64,000 bases of DNA. Source: H2-BAC3 sp045863035 (GTDB taxonomy: Bacteria; Bacteroidota; Ignavibacteria; Ignavibacteriales; Ignavibacteriaceae). The stretch is taken from positions 10,662 to 74,661 of the forward strand of contig BTUV01000009.1 in the NCBI GenBank assembly GCA_045863035.1, written 5' to 3'. Below the pieces are notes generated by a model. That model searched no databases and was not told the origin of the DNA. It saw only the letters and a program-made list of their open reading frames with translations. A program made the translations under genes and the position numbers. Shown here one piece after another: positions 41,361-51,597 of this stretch (position 1 is its first letter; each line of letters starts with the position of its first letter).

Positions 41361-42235
41361 AACTCGGAATTGTTGCTCATAGAACACGTGAGGATATCGG
41401 AGGTATTGTAACCAATATCGCAAATCTTATTTCATCATCGGGGTTTAAAGTATCAGTACACGAACAGCTCCGCAGCAAGATGGATGAAGGGGCAGCGTAT
41501 ATATTCTGTGATGAAAAAACATTGGGAACAACCAGTGATCTGCTGGTCTCCATCGGCGGTGACGGAACAATGCTTTCGGCAGCAATGATTGGTCACACAT
41601 ACGACAAACCTCTGGTTGGTATTAATTTTGGAAAGCTCGGTTTTCTTGCTGATGTGGATGTTAATAAGCTCGCGGATTTTCTTGCGGAACTGCAGAAGGG
41701 GGAGTATAAAGTTGAAGAACGGATGGTTTTAGAATCCGAATGCAGTCAGGCGCCGGGAGAAATTCATGTAGCGTTTAATGATTTTGTGATTGATAAGGGG
41801 TACTGGCCGAAGATGATTGATATACGGCTTGAAGTTGATGGTGAATATGTAACAACATTTCCGGCAGACGGGGTAGTGTTTGCAACGCCGACCGGATCAA
41901 CCGGATATTCGCTGTCTGTCGGGGGTCCCATTGTAACTCAGAAAGCTGAAGTGATAACCATTGCGCCAATTTCGCCGCACAGTCTCACCGCAAGACCATT
42001 AGTGCTGAGTCCGTATCAAAGAGTAAAGATCACAACGATTTCTGAGCATAAAACTATTCAGTTCAATGCAGATGGTCAGAGGGTGGTTGATTACGCATCA
42101 CCCGCGGAGATACATATTTCGCGATGCCGGAAATCGCTGAAGATACTCAGAACGCATTCTTCTTCCTATTTTCAGGTGCTGCGAAATAAACTTTTCTGGG
42201 GGCTTGATGTAAGAAACAGTCAGATTAAGATATAA
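41357..42235 (+). CDS. nadK: NAD kinase
   Basis: A 292-residue enzyme that phosphorylates NAD+ to NADP+. The family motifs are present: GGDGTMLSAA (Gly67-Asp69-Thr71), INFGKLGFLADVDV, the conserved YSLSVGGPIV within PTGSTGYS, and APISPHSLTARPLV. Normal length. It is coupled by a 4-bp overlap to the glycosyltransferase, although the two have no obvious metabolic link. A thioredoxin-like gene starts 8 bp later. Confidence 0.96.
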   Translation: MKLGIVAHRTREDIGGIVTNIANLISSSGFKVSVHEQLRSKMDEGAAYIFCDEKTLGTTSDLLVSIGGDGTMLSAAMIGHTYDKPLVGINFGKLGFLADVDVNKLADFLAELQKGEYKVEERMVLESECSQAPGEIHVAFNDFVIDKGYWPKMIDIRLEVDGEYVTTFPADGVVFATPTGSTGYSLSVGGPIVTQKAEVITIAPISPHSLTARPLVLSPYQRVKITTISEHKTIQFNADGQRVVDYASPAEIHISRCRKSLKILRTHSSSYFQVLRNKLFWGLDVRNSQIKI

Positions 42236-42243
42236 AAGGAAAT

Positions 42244-42759
42244 ATGAAAAATTCAGTATTTATTTTAATACTTTTTGCTTCCATTTTGATGCAAGGACAG
42301 GATATGAATAAGTTAGTGATTGATGAGCGCACAGAAAAACCGATGCTGATAGGAGCTTGCAATTATGATGCGTTTGCGGATACCAATTTCGGATGGTGGT
42401 ATCAGTCGGGATATACCGATTATGAGATTAATGAGTCAGCTATTGATGATTTAAATCCGAATCCGGAAGAGATTACCATAACCGTAGTGCTGGGTACATG
42501 GTGCAGTGACAGCAGAAGAGAATTCCCCCATTTTGCAAAGCTGATGGATTTAATTGGTTTCCCCCGCGAAAATATAAAGATTATTGCAGTGAACCGTGCT
42601 AAAGTTGCCGAGGGAGATGAGGTTGCCGGGCTGAATATAGAGTTCGTACCGACATTCATAGTATATCGCAACGGCGGGGAAATCGGACGAATAGTAGAAA
42701 CACCGACTCTCTCAATTGAAGAGGATTTGGTGGGGATATTAAAGGGAATTAAAAATTAA
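42244..42759 (+). CDS. Thioredoxin-fold protein with WCSDS motif
   Basis: A 171-residue protein with an N-terminal hydrophobic signal-like segment (about 3-18). A thioredoxin-like domain starts near residue 77: ITVVLGTWCSDSRREFPHFA places one cysteine (Cys87) in a WCSDS site where oxidoreductases have CxxC, and the cis-proline region is IEFVPTFIVYRNGG. With a single cysteine it cannot act as a standard dithiol oxidoreductase; a peroxiredoxin-like, chaperone or partner-binding role is possible. Probably periplasmic. It follows nadK by 8 bp. Confidence 0.8.
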   Translation: MKNSVFILILFASILMQGQDMNKLVIDERTEKPMLIGACNYDAFADTNFGWWYQSGYTDYEINESAIDDLNPNPEEITITVVLGTWCSDSRREFPHFAKLMDLIGFPRENIKIIAVNRAKVAEGDEVAGLNIEFVPTFIVYRNGGEIGRIVETPTLSIEEDLVGILKGIKN

Positions 42760-42967
42760 GAATTAAAAATTACACTCAAGCACCAGGTGAATCTGATGGT
42801 TATTGAATTGATGTATATCATCACCTTTAAAATCACACGAGAGTGTAATTTTACACTATCCCCAACCCCGACAGGGGTGATATATTAATAAAAACACAAA
42901 CTAAACGAAAATCAAAACACCGTCAGGGGGTCGTATGTTTCCGGTAGCGCTAACCAATTAACACGAT

Positions 42968-43032
42968 GAGACGACGCAATCGCATAACCTCTCGTATATA
43001 ATAATCTGTCATGGCGATTGCATCGTCTCTAC
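42968..43032. repeat. Half copy of the bipartite palindromic element
   Basis: Only hairpin 2 is present: GAGACGACGCAATCGC ... GCGATTGCATCGTCTCTAC. Its stem is identical to that at 32463-32528, but the loop differs. Hairpin 1 is missing, although gctaacc, the sequence that follows hairpin 1's left arm in full copies, lies at 42949-42955. Confidence 0.88.
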
Positions 43033-43198
43033 GAAAAATTTTGTCACAATCCCGGAGGGATTGAAGGTTGGTAGAAATATGAATGAAACACGACACCTGT
43101 CCGACCCCGTCAGGGGTGACATGAGATGGCAGCGATGCGCGAAACATATTGCGATGAGGGATTTTTTCCCGCGGATTTACCCTGAGATATAGCCGTTC

Positions 43199-43232
43199 AA
43201 TTGTACATCGTTCATTGTACATTGTACATTGA
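43199..43232. repeat. AATGTACA element
   Basis: Three 10-bp units (ttgtacatcg, ttcattgtac, attgtacatt) in reverse orientation, adjoining the stop codon of the TonB-type receptor gene. Same family as at 4348, 9388 and 13573. Confidence 0.75.
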
Positions 43233-43233
43233 T

Positions 43234-45639
43234 TTAATATTCCTCGTTTTCGCCATTGTTCATATCGCGGTTGTTGCGCTCTTTTTTGTCGGAACGGTTG
43301 ATATTATACCGGATATTCAGCATCACCATAGGGGACTCCCTTACATTGTACTCATAACGATACACTGATGCGCTCTGGCGTGTGGTTTCACGCTTTGCGG
43401 TGCCGAATATATCACGAATCTGCAACGTAAGCGAAAGCCGTTTCTCCATCAAATCATACTTTGCGGCAAGATCAGTGCTGAAGGATCCGCTTGTGTTTCC
43501 CTGTGAACTGACCGAGGGGGCGGTATATCCGGCATTCACCTGCATCTGGAACACAGGTGAGAATTTAACCGTATTGGCAGCGCGCAGATTCCAATTGGTC
43601 GCGGTGCGTTCAAAATTATTACCCTCTGCTATTCCCTTTATCCGGTAATCATAAAGAGTACCCATGAGGTTGACATTCCACATAGCAACCGGATCAAAAA
43701 GTATCATTAACTCTGTTCCTGTTGCAAAGTCCTCACCAATATTATAGGGTTTCTGCAAAGTGACGCCTGGCGAGTAAAGAGAACTCAGATTTTCAATTTT
43801 GTTCATGGTGTGGCGGTGAAAAACCTCACCTGAAATTGATATATCACTGCTGAAGGTCTGAAATCCGGCTTCATACGAGTTTATATATTCATTCAGAAGC
43901 CCGGGATTTCCTATACGAACATTGTTAGCATCGGTAAATGTTTCAAATGGCTCAAGCTCCCATCCGCCGGGACGCTCTACCCGCCGGGTAAATGATGCAG
44001 TTACCTGATGCCCTTCCGCAAATTTATAACTGCTGAAGAATGTGGGAAAGATATCCCAGTCTTTAACCTCTGTTGTCAGATTTCTCAGTCGTTCATCAAT
44101 ATTACGGTATGTATATTCAGCTCTTACCCCTGCCTGCAGTCCGAGATTACCAATGTAATGACGTACCTGAGTATATATGCCCTGATCGGTTTCGGTAAGG
44201 ACGGTAAATCTGTCAAACTGTGAAAGGTTTTGAAAAGTATTTGACAACAGTGAATATTCAGAAAGTCCTGTTTTTTCATCCGAGACTTCATTAGAGAATT
44301 GATAACCGGCTTCAACTGCATTTTCCTGACCGTAAGGAAGAACATAGTCGGCCTTAAATTCATATTCTCCGGAAGGACCTGACTCAGTTGAGTTTCTTCC
44401 TGAAAACTGCTGCCCGTTTCTTAGCAGGTTTGAAAGAGTCGATTCTTCAGAATTATGAGTGTGATACGAAAGAGCAAGTATAAGCTCATGTCCTTCCCTT
44501 CCAAAATCTCTGGAGTAATCGAGATTAAAACGGGCAACCTCTCCGCCTCTTGATCTGAAGCCGGCCTCATTGTATATATCACTGCTGTCTGTACCGGCAG
44601 ATACGAATCTTGATTTTATACTTGAGAAAGATGAGTTTTCTCCTTCACGATGACCGGAGTAGAATCCGAAAGAGAATTCATCGACCGGTGATGCTTTCCA
44701 CATCAATGAACCGCGCAAACCGTAAGACGTTCTTCCCCATTTTGAAGTGCCGTTATACAAAAATTCTGAAAATGAACCGGCTCCATAATAGCGATTGGTC
44801 TGGCGTGAGTCGCCCGGAAAAAATCTTCTGTTATAATCAATTGAAACGGCAGCAGAAAAATTTTCCATACTGTAATCAAAAAGCATATCACCGCCGTACT
44901 TATCATTCAGTCCTGTATTTGCATTGATGAATCCGCTCAAACCAAGATTTGTTGACTCTTTTAGAATGATGTTGATAACTCCGGCAGTTCCCTGCGCTTC
45001 GAATCGTGAAGACGGATTGGTAATTACTTCAATCCGGTCAATTGAGCTTGCAGGTATTTGCTGCAATATATCCTGAGCGTCCATCGGAGAGACTTTTCCA
45101 TTGATGAGAACGGTAAAAGACTGACTTCCGCGTAAGCTGACATTCCCCTCAATATCAACGGTAACCGATGGGATACTCTCAAGCACTTCGGCCGCGGTAC
45201 CGGAGGCAGAAGTTTGCATCTGCGAAACATCAATCACTTTTTTGTCAGTCATATAAGTAACCGGTGAGCGCTCCCCCTGCACCACAACATCATCGAGTTT
45301 GAGAGAAGATGGCGCCAGAAAAATATCACCGAGGTTAACAATGATATCCGGTTGCAGAGCCGTTACTTCAAGAAAAACATCGTCATAGCCGATAAAGCGG
45401 ACATCGAGCAGATATTTGCCGGGAATGACTTTCGGGAAAAGAAAAACGCCGTCAAGACCTGAGACCGTGCCTGCAATCATGCTGGAGTCGGTATGGCTTA
45501 ACAGCAGGATATTTGCGTATTCAAGCGGTTTTCCGGTGGATTTTTCAATAATCCGACCTGTGATTTTGGTGGTTGGTGCATCAGCGGCTAATAGCGTTAC
45601 ACCGAAAAAAATGAGAAATAGTAGAGTTTTCCTGAACAT
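43234..45639 (-). CDS. TonB-dependent receptor-type outer-membrane protein
   Basis: The frame opens at a TTG at 45678, but the ATG at 45639 begins the signal peptide (MFRKTLLFLIFFGVTLLAAD) and is chosen. The 801-residue product has a carboxypeptidase-regulatory domain (TKITGRIIEKSTGKPLEYAN), a plug (GTAAEVLESIPSVTVDIEGN, SLRGSQSFTVLINGKVSPMD) and a barrel of the OMP_b-brl_3 type. The end is charged (DKKERNNRDMNNGENEEY) rather than aromatic, as in the other receptor of this window. Likely function is outer-membrane transport of an unknown ligand. Transcribed alone. Confidence 0.85.
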   Translation of the reverse strand: MFRKTLLFLIFFGVTLLAADAPTTKITGRIIEKSTGKPLEYANILLLSHTDSSMIAGTVSGLDGVFLFPKVIPGKYLLDVRFIGYDDVFLEVTALQPDIIVNLGDIFLAPSSLKLDDVVVQGERSPVTYMTDKKVIDVSQMQTSASGTAAEVLESIPSVTVDIEGNVSLRGSQSFTVLINGKVSPMDAQDILQQIPASSIDRIEVITNPSSRFEAQGTAGVINIILKESTNLGLSGFINANTGLNDKYGGDMLFDYSMENFSAAVSIDYNRRFFPGDSRQTNRYYGAGSFSEFLYNGTSKWGRTSYGLRGSLMWKASPVDEFSFGFYSGHREGENSSFSSIKSRFVSAGTDSSDIYNEAGFRSRGGEVARFNLDYSRDFGREGHELILALSYHTHNSEESTLSNLLRNGQQFSGRNSTESGPSGEYEFKADYVLPYGQENAVEAGYQFSNEVSDEKTGLSEYSLLSNTFQNLSQFDRFTVLTETDQGIYTQVRHYIGNLGLQAGVRAEYTYRNIDERLRNLTTEVKDWDIFPTFFSSYKFAEGHQVTASFTRRVERPGGWELEPFETFTDANNVRIGNPGLLNEYINSYEAGFQTFSSDISISGEVFHRHTMNKIENLSSLYSPGVTLQKPYNIGEDFATGTELMILFDPVAMWNVNLMGTLYDYRIKGIAEGNNFERTATNWNLRAANTVKFSPVFQMQVNAGYTAPSVSSQGNTSGSFSTDLAAKYDLMEKRLSLTLQIRDIFGTAKRETTRQSASVYRYEYNVRESPMVMLNIRYNINRSDKKERNNRDMNNGENEEY

Positions 45640-45686
45640 TGACAAATAATTTGTTACTGGGTGATATTTTATAAACAAAGGAAGTG

Positions 45687-45694
45687 CAAAAATA
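45687..45694 (-). promoter_or_regulatory. Candidate TAnnTTTG promoter of the receptor gene
   Basis: On the minus strand TATTTTTG lies 47 bp before the ATG at 45639 and fits the Bacteroidota-type -7 element. No certain -33 element. Confidence 0.3.
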
Positions 45695-45778
45695 GTTTAA
45701 TCTGGCAAGAAATTTTTCGTCAAAACCGGGCGGGGGATTTGAGCCGGAAACCAGTCGCCTGCCCGGCAGAGGAAACTC

Positions 45779-48700
45779 TCATAGTTTTCTGGCAATGACA
45801 AACGCGGCTTTATGTACAATTGAATTTCCCGTTGCATAATCTGCCGCCTCAAGATAGAGGATGTAAATACCGATACGGAGCGGAGTGCCTGAATCATCCC
45901 TGCCGTCAAATACAAATTCTCCGGTGCCGACAAGCGGTTCGTGCTCTTTCAGTGTGCGCACTTTTCTCCCGTTTTTATCATAAATATATGCGGTAAACCG
46001 CGCGGACTCATAAGGAAACGAGTAATTGACAATGGCAAAATCCTCAAATCCGTCACCATCAGGTGAAAATGGATTGGGGCTGATAGATACTCTGTTGCCG
46101 CCACCCGCAAGTTGCGTATATATACTGTTTGGCAAACCGGGAGTGCCGCCGGATGGATCAGCAGAAGTGCTCCAGCTTGAGGAAGTGTTTGAGTGTAACC
46201 GAGGATTTATTTTCTCAAGTGACCGGCCTGAGGTGTTGCGGTAATTTTTGCTATGCCACTCTTTTGTATATACAACTGAGTCGAGTGCCAACCCGTTCAT
46301 AATTGAAACGACAAGTGTATCAGTATCATTGCGGAGCGAAAGGGAGAGGATAACAGAAGCCCGCAGCGGCCATATCAGATGTGAGTAATGTTGTAATATA
46401 GCGCTGTCCGGTGATGCGATGAAAAAAGAACCCGGTTCAATAACTCCCGGCCGGCTCAGACGTTTACCGTTAATGGATATATAATTCGGGAACACGGCTG
46501 AATCTCCCGGATTATAAATTTCGATATACTCTGGTATGCCGCTCTCCGGTGCAGCCATAATCTCATTGATGACAAGTCTGGATGCAGATGAGGGAAAGAA
46601 CTTCAAGGCCTGGTTCATTTGGCCTGGAGTTCCGCCGGGAATGATGGAGGCATACCAGTTTTCTTTGCTGCCGGAGTATCCGCTTATCTCTTTCCGTTCA
46701 AGAGAGAGCCCTTTTTCCAGATCCCAGGATGAAGTATATATCACACTGTCAATGACCGAGCCGGCCTTATCGAGGATAAAAACACCGTCTCCGGTATTTG
46801 TAAGCGGGGGGAGCGGAAGAACGATATAATTATTGTTTGTAACCCAGGGGAGCACATAAAAAGATGAATCAGCGCAGATAACACCGTATTCACCCGGAGC
46901 CAGATAATAATTGCCGGAGATAGTACGCATGGTCATGGTTGGGGAGTAATCACTGATTTTCCAGCCGTCCAGACTGATCACTGAATCGCTGTTGTTATAT
47001 ATCTCAACCCACTCCGGCTCTCCGTCATAAGGTTGAAGCATAATCTCAGTAATCACAATTGCTTTTTCCCTGAATCCGGGAAATACGTCAGTAGAAAGCC
47101 AATTGTTCCAGATATCATCATCCTCCGAAGCAAGTGAAGCAGTGAACGTTAATTTGCTCTCACCCAGCATTGCGGCATTCATTATCGTGATAGTGAGAGT
47201 GTCTGCACCTGAAGGAAACGCTGTAAGGATTGAGTCGCGGTAATCCAGTGAGCTGTCTGCTGCCTGTGTATATATCATTACCGGGGCAGAGGGAACCGAG
47301 CCAAAGTTGGTAAGCGTTATCACAAATGAAAGAGAATCGCCTCTGACCGGATATTCTGTAATGAGCCGCACCTCAGTAACAGCAATGTCATTCTGCCGTG
47401 GTGTGACACTGTTAATCCTGCCGGGGGAACTGTTATTTCGGTCTTTAGAAAGCGCCCAGTCAGCTCCCGAAAATGAAATGCCTGAAGATGTGACGCGCTC
47501 AAGTGATTTACCATTTGCTGCTCCGCTATAAACAACAGAGTCAATAATAATTCCGCGATCATCAATAAGTAAAACACCATCCTGGTCATTGTTCAGCGTT
47601 GGGAGGGAAAGGGTGATGACCGGAGAAGGAATAACCTTGTGGTACTCATTCAGGGTTGAATCTTTTGCCAGGACCAAATATCCGCGCGGAAGCACCGAAT
47701 AATTCTCTCTGATAGTAGTCGCGGCCGGAGTAGTATATACATCACGGATTTTCCAGTTGTTAAGGGACACAGTGTCTGATGAATTATTATATAACTCAAT
47801 CCACTCCGGTTCACCGTCCGCGGGCTGGTACATAATTTCGTTAATTACCAAAGCACCGGGGGGAACTCCGCCATGAACACTGAGGAATTCATAGTTATCG
47901 GAAGTATCCTGATCTGATAAGGCACTGACCGATATATACAAATGCCGCGTTCCGATAATTCCTGCAATTACTCCTGCTGCTGTCAGTGAACTTTGCTGTT
48001 GCGGTGCCAGAACTCCGCCTGTAACGGAACGAAGAAGTAAATCAGGGAGTGAATCATTGTTCGAATCTTCATAAATCATCAGATCAAAGTTCATGCTGGT
48101 TCTCCCCGTATTGGTGAGAAATGCAGTAATGCCGACTGTATCCCCTTTTACAGGAAAGAGGGGGGATGCATGAAGTGAATCGAGTTTCAGATTAAAGTCC
48201 TTTGGAGAAACAGAATTCATCAAACCGGGAGTGGCTTTTCTTCTGACGGCAGCAGTTTTCCAGTTTGTTGAATCTATTGAACTGCTGCTAAAAGAAATTC
48301 TCTCAAGAGAGCGGCCATCTTCACCGCCCCAGGCAGGGGAGTAAACAAGGGAGTCCAGAATTTTTCCGAGTGAATCAAGGAGCATAATCCGGTCGCCGGA
48401 GTTATTGAGAGCGGGGAAACCCGCGACAACAGATTGAAAAGCATGATTATATAAAGAGGCAATTGAACTGTCACGACTGATAACAATATAGGAATCAGGC
48501 ATTAGTAATCGCGCTGACTGTATTCTTGATGTATCCTGCTCATCAGCTATCATAAAGCCGTTAAGAAGCAACGGGGCTGAACTTCTGTTATAAATTTCTA
48601 TCCATTCCGGTTCACCGGAGCCGGGCGCATACATAAGCTCATTGAAAATGATATCTCCCCGGTTTGTATAGGGCTGAGCAAATCTTTGTGAAGCGTATCC

Positions 48701-50419
48701 CCGGTTATTAAGTAAATTTTCGTCTGCGGAATAGTTAATGACCGATATAAAATACTGCATTCCGGATGTGGCAAGGTTAACAGAAAGATTAATGAGAACA
48801 GAATCACCTGAAGCTAATGCAGAAATTGGGAGCGATAGAATCATTTCACTGATATCGGGGAGCGAATCAAGCGATCTATCATGATATATTTCAAGGGTGA
48901 AGTTTTGAGATGCTAACTGGCCTCTGTTTTTTATTGAAGCGATAAATGGAGCTGCCTCTCCGATGATTGCATAATCAGTAATTGCTCTGAAGCCGGTAAG
49001 AGCGAGATCAAAAGATTTAGGCAGAACACTGTTCGCCAGTCCGGGTGTTCCTTTATATATGCCTTCCGATGAACGCCAATTGCCCGGTAGTGAAGAGACA
49101 GAGTCATAATACACCCGCTCAAGTGACCGACCGCCTGCTCCGCCCCACTGAGTGAAATAGGTGACAGAGTCAATGATGATGCCGAGTGAATCTTTAAGCA
49201 GTAACCTGTCACCGTCATTATTGAGCGATGGTATGCTGCCGGTGAGCAGCGAAATTGCCTGCGGATAGAGTGAAAGCAATGTTGAGTCATCTGATAGTAC
49301 TGCAAACTGCTGAGGCGCAAGCAGAAAATCATTATTGGTAAGTGAAGTTTCGGATGTTCTGTCTGCAATTCTCCATTTTTTCAGATTAATGGTTCTGCCT
49401 GAGCGGTTATATATCTCAATCCATTCCTTTTCAGGAGATGAAGGAGCATACATGATTTCATTGATGATCAGCTCATTAAAGCTATACTGAGGGCTGACCG
49501 GAGTAACTGTGAGATAAACTTTGTTGTTTTGCGGAAATTCATCCCCTGCTATTTCTGCTGCTGCAATAAATCGGTACGGTTCTGCATTTGCAAAGTAATA
49601 AGTATGGTATAACTGTACAGAATCACCCCGCGTGAGATTACTAAACTGCTCAGATATAATCAATTCAGAGGGCTGCGGGAGTGAGTCATTATTTGCATCG
49701 AGATATATAGCCGGTGAAAAGTCAGACGCCACAGATAAACCCTTGTTCACCACAGAAAAGCGAAGTTCTCCCTCTGAGCCGGAAGGCAACTGCGGCGGAG
49801 TACAGGTAAGCCAAACCGCGTGGAGATCAACATTGTAAGGCATTATACTGTTTCTGAAGCCGGGAGTGCCGTTTACTATAGTGGCATTACCCCAGTTTTC
49901 CGGGGAGTTATCCTTGGTTAATGAAACTTTTTCATCAGAGCGTTGGGGTTGGTTGTTTGCGGTGTACGTATATATATCAAGAGTATCATCAGCGGGACTG
50001 AGCAGCAGCAGGGTGCGGTCGGAGGTGTTTGCCATACCTGAGGTGCCGAAAGAGTTATCATTGATGCGCATGATAAGAACTGAATCAGGCACAAGCTGGC
50101 TATATATACCGCTGAGGGTGTCGTAATCTCCTTCGAAGATGACTGCATAACTACGGGGTCTAAGAAGAGAGCCGCGCAGCAGAGAGATGATGACATCACT
50201 GTTTGATGCTGCATATTTAATCTTATACCCTGAAAGGTCAAATGTTTGTGTATGGCTGAGATTAAAAATTTCAATGAACTCATTATTCCCCGATGCACCA
50301 TAAAACATGATTTCGGAAAAGGTGAGGGATGTGTCCTGCTGTGCCTGAGACTGCGCAGAAAGAATGATCAGCAGAATTACCAGAAACAAATTATTTTTTC
50401 TTAAGCCCTGCAACATCAA
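45779..50419 (-). CDS. Giant secreted protein with six lamin-tail domains
   Basis: A 1546-residue protein with a signal peptide (about 8-27, LRKNNLFLVILLIILSAQSQ). Six lamin-tail-domain (LTD) modules follow, each starting with INEIMYxP-type text then EW(I/V)EIYN(R/N)S: at TFSEIMFYGASGNNEFIEIF, IINEIMYAPSSPEKEWIEIY, IIFNELMYAPGSGEPEWIEI, VINEIMYQPADGEPEWIELY, VITEIMLQPYDGEPEWVEIY and VINEIMAAPESGIPEYIEIY. CARDB-like beta domains lie between them. The C-terminus (SPNPFSPDGDGFEDFAIVNY, then AYIYDKNGRKVRTL) is FlgD-like and may act as the export/sorting region. LTDs are found in secreted bacterial proteins, often with nucleases, but no enzyme domain is visible. The start overlaps the SDR gene by 29 bp. 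Confidence 0.85.
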   Translation of the reverse strand: MMLQGLRKNNLFLVILLIILSAQSQAQQDTSLTFSEIMFYGASGNNEFIEIFNLSHTQTFDLSGYKIKYAASNSDVIISLLRGSLLRPRSYAVIFEGDYDTLSGIYSQLVPDSVLIMRINDNSFGTSGMANTSDRTLLLLSPADDTLDIYTYTANNQPQRSDEKVSLTKDNSPENWGNATIVNGTPGFRNSIMPYNVDLHAVWLTCTPPQLPSGSEGELRFSVVNKGLSVASDFSPAIYLDANNDSLPQPSELIISEQFSNLTRGDSVQLYHTYYFANAEPYRFIAAAEIAGDEFPQNNKVYLTVTPVSPQYSFNELIINEIMYAPSSPEKEWIEIYNRSGRTINLKKWRIADRTSETSLTNNDFLLAPQQFAVLSDDSTLLSLYPQAISLLTGSIPSLNNDGDRLLLKDSLGIIIDSVTYFTQWGGAGGRSLERVYYDSVSSLPGNWRSSEGIYKGTPGLANSVLPKSFDLALTGFRAITDYAIIGEAAPFIASIKNRGQLASQNFTLEIYHDRSLDSLPDISEMILSLPISALASGDSVLINLSVNLATSGMQYFISVINYSADENLLNNRGYASQRFAQPYTNRGDIIFNELMYAPGSGEPEWIEIYNRSSAPLLLNGFMIADEQDTSRIQSARLLMPDSYIVISRDSSIASLYNHAFQSVVAGFPALNNSGDRIMLLDSLGKILDSLVYSPAWGGEDGRSLERISFSSSSIDSTNWKTAAVRRKATPGLMNSVSPKDFNLKLDSLHASPLFPVKGDTVGITAFLTNTGRTSMNFDLMIYEDSNNDSLPDLLLRSVTGGVLAPQQQSSLTAAGVIAGIIGTRHLYISVSALSDQDTSDNYEFLSVHGGVPPGALVINEIMYQPADGEPEWIELYNNSSDTVSLNNWKIRDVYTTPAATTIRENYSVLPRGYLVLAKDSTLNEYHKVIPSPVITLSLPTLNNDQDGVLLIDDRGIIIDSVVYSGAANGKSLERVTSSGISFSGADWALSKDRNNSSPGRINSVTPRQNDIAVTEVRLITEYPVRGDSLSFVITLTNFGSVPSAPVMIYTQAADSSLDYRDSILTAFPSGADTLTITIMNAAMLGESKLTFTASLASEDDDIWNNWLSTDVFPGFREKAIVITEIMLQPYDGEPEWVEIYNNSDSVISLDGWKISDYSPTMTMRTISGNYYLAPGEYGVICADSSFYVLPWVTNNNYIVLPLPPLTNTGDGVFILDKAGSVIDSVIYTSSWDLEKGLSLERKEISGYSGSKENWYASIIPGGTPGQMNQALKFFPSSASRLVINEIMAAPESGIPEYIEIYNPGDSAVFPNYISINGKRLSRPGVIEPGSFFIASPDSAILQHYSHLIWPLRASVILSLSLRNDTDTLVVSIMNGLALDSVVYTKEWHSKNYRNTSGRSLEKINPRLHSNTSSSWSTSADPSGGTPGLPNSIYTQLAGGGNRVSISPNPFSPDGDGFEDFAIVNYSFPYESARFTAYIYDKNGRKVRTLKEHEPLVGTGEFVFDGRDDSGTPLRIGIYILYLEAADYATGNSIVHKAAFVIARKL

Positions 50420-51176
50420 CCGCCCGTTTTGCTATAAATTCAAAGAGAAATCCCGGCAGAAATTTCAGCATCCGGGTTGCAATGATTAAGGGGAGAGGGA
50501 ACTGAATAATCCGCTTTTCTTTTGATATTCCTTCAAGAATCAGCCGTGCACCTTTTTCTGCCGGTATAATAAAAGGCATATTAAACTCGTTTTTGTCCGT
50601 CATGGGAGAGGTTACAAAGCCCGGTTTAACAATAAGTACGCGTATATTATGGGGCATCAGTTCAATGCGGGCTGCTTCAAGGAATGTTGTAAGACCGGCT
50701 TTGCTTGCTATATATACGCTGCTTTTAGGGAGCCCGCGGGCATCGGCAAGACTTGAAACTGCTGCGATAACTCCGCCCCCTTGTTTCATCATCGAAGGAA
50801 TCAGGCCGTGCATTCCGTACATCACGCCGAGCAGATTGGTTTTAACGATATTTTCAGCCGCTGATATATCAAAACTATCAAGGGTATTGCGCACGCTGGC
50901 TCCCGCATTCAGAATCGCGATATCTATCCCTCCGGAAATCTGAAGAATGGTATTTATTGTTTCTGAGCAGGAGGATTTATCCGAGACATCCATGCGAAAA
51001 ACAGTGATTTCAGCTTTGCTGTTTTTGAGTTCAGATGCGAGCTGTTCAAGAAGTTCCGTTCTGCGGGCAGTAAGGAAGAGGCGGCAGTTAAGCCGTGAAA
51101 GCTGACGGGCCATTTCAGCCCCGATGCCGGATGATGCTCCGGTTATGAGAATTGTTTTATTTTGAAAATAGCGCAT
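50391..51176 (-). CDS. Short-chain dehydrogenase/reductase
   Basis: A 261-residue NAD(P)-dependent oxidoreductase. ILITGASSGIGAEMARQLSR forms the cofactor loop, with LNAGAS as the NAG motif. The catalytic Ser is in AVSSLADARG, with YIASK as Tyr-x3-Lys. The C-terminal tail (LPGFLFEFIAKRAVDVAGLK) resembles the membrane-associating end of DltE/YqjQ-type members. Substrate unknown. It precedes the lamin-tail-domain gene with a 29-bp overlap, so the two are co-transcribed. Confidence 0.9.
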   Translation of the reverse strand: MRYFQNKTILITGASSGIGAEMARQLSRLNCRLFLTARRTELLEQLASELKNSKAEITVFRMDVSDKSSCSETINTILQISGGIDIAILNAGASVRNTLDSFDISAAENIVKTNLLGVMYGMHGLIPSMMKQGGGVIAAVSSLADARGLPKSSVYIASKAGLTTFLEAARIELMPHNIRVLIVKPGFVTSPMTDKNEFNMPFIIPAEKGARLILEGISKEKRIIQFPLPLIIATRMLKFLPGFLFEFIAKRAVDVAGLKKK

Positions 51177-51333
51177 TCAGGAATTACCCGTTGTTCATAT
51201 CCTAAATTACGCAGAAAGAGGGTAAAGATGAAAATGATTTGAATGAGAATCCCCTGTTATACAGTCACCCTGCTTTTTTTATCCTTCCGGAAAATGCACA
51301 TGAGATTCCGGACAGAAAGTGGAAGGGGGAGTA

Positions 51334-51597
51334 TCAGAACTGAGATTCGCTCAGATTAATCTGATCGCTTGAATTGTCTTTATAGTCGCCAAAAACAGAA
51401 TAAATCAGCCCGCCAAGTGCAGCAATCCAGAAACCGTGCAGCGAGTTAAGAGCATCCTCAGCACCGATGACGGAGGATTCTCCAATTCCGAAAAAACTGC
51501 CGGAGAGTTTATACAAAACCGTCATGGTAAAAAGCACTGAAAAACCAACCAGTCCGCTCACCAGCGGTATCACAAAATATTTTCTGAAAAAATCCAT
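51334..51597 (-). CDS. Small two-helix membrane protein
   Basis: An 87-residue protein. GGAAG precedes the ATG. Helices are at about 9-30 (IPLVSGLVGFSVLFTMTVLY) and 52-69 (LHGFWIAALGGLIYSVFG), and the tail is polar (YKDNSSDQINLSESQF). No family recognised. It lies upstream of the SDR gene with 157 bp between them, so it is probably separate. Confidence 0.55.
   Translation of the reverse strand: MDFFRKYFVIPLVSGLVGFSVLFTMTVLYKLSGSFFGIGESSVIGAEDALNSLHGFWIAALGGLIYSVFGDYKDNSSDQINLSESQF

Larger units (their letters stand above)
42760..43233. other. Intergenic repeat region
   Basis: No gene is seen. It contains small palindromes (ccccgacagggg at 42866, ccccgtcagggg at 43105, cccggagggattg near 43050), a half copy of the bipartite element (42968-43032) and an AATGTACA tract (43199-43232) next to the receptor's stop codon. 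It separates two convergent genes. Confidence 0.75.
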
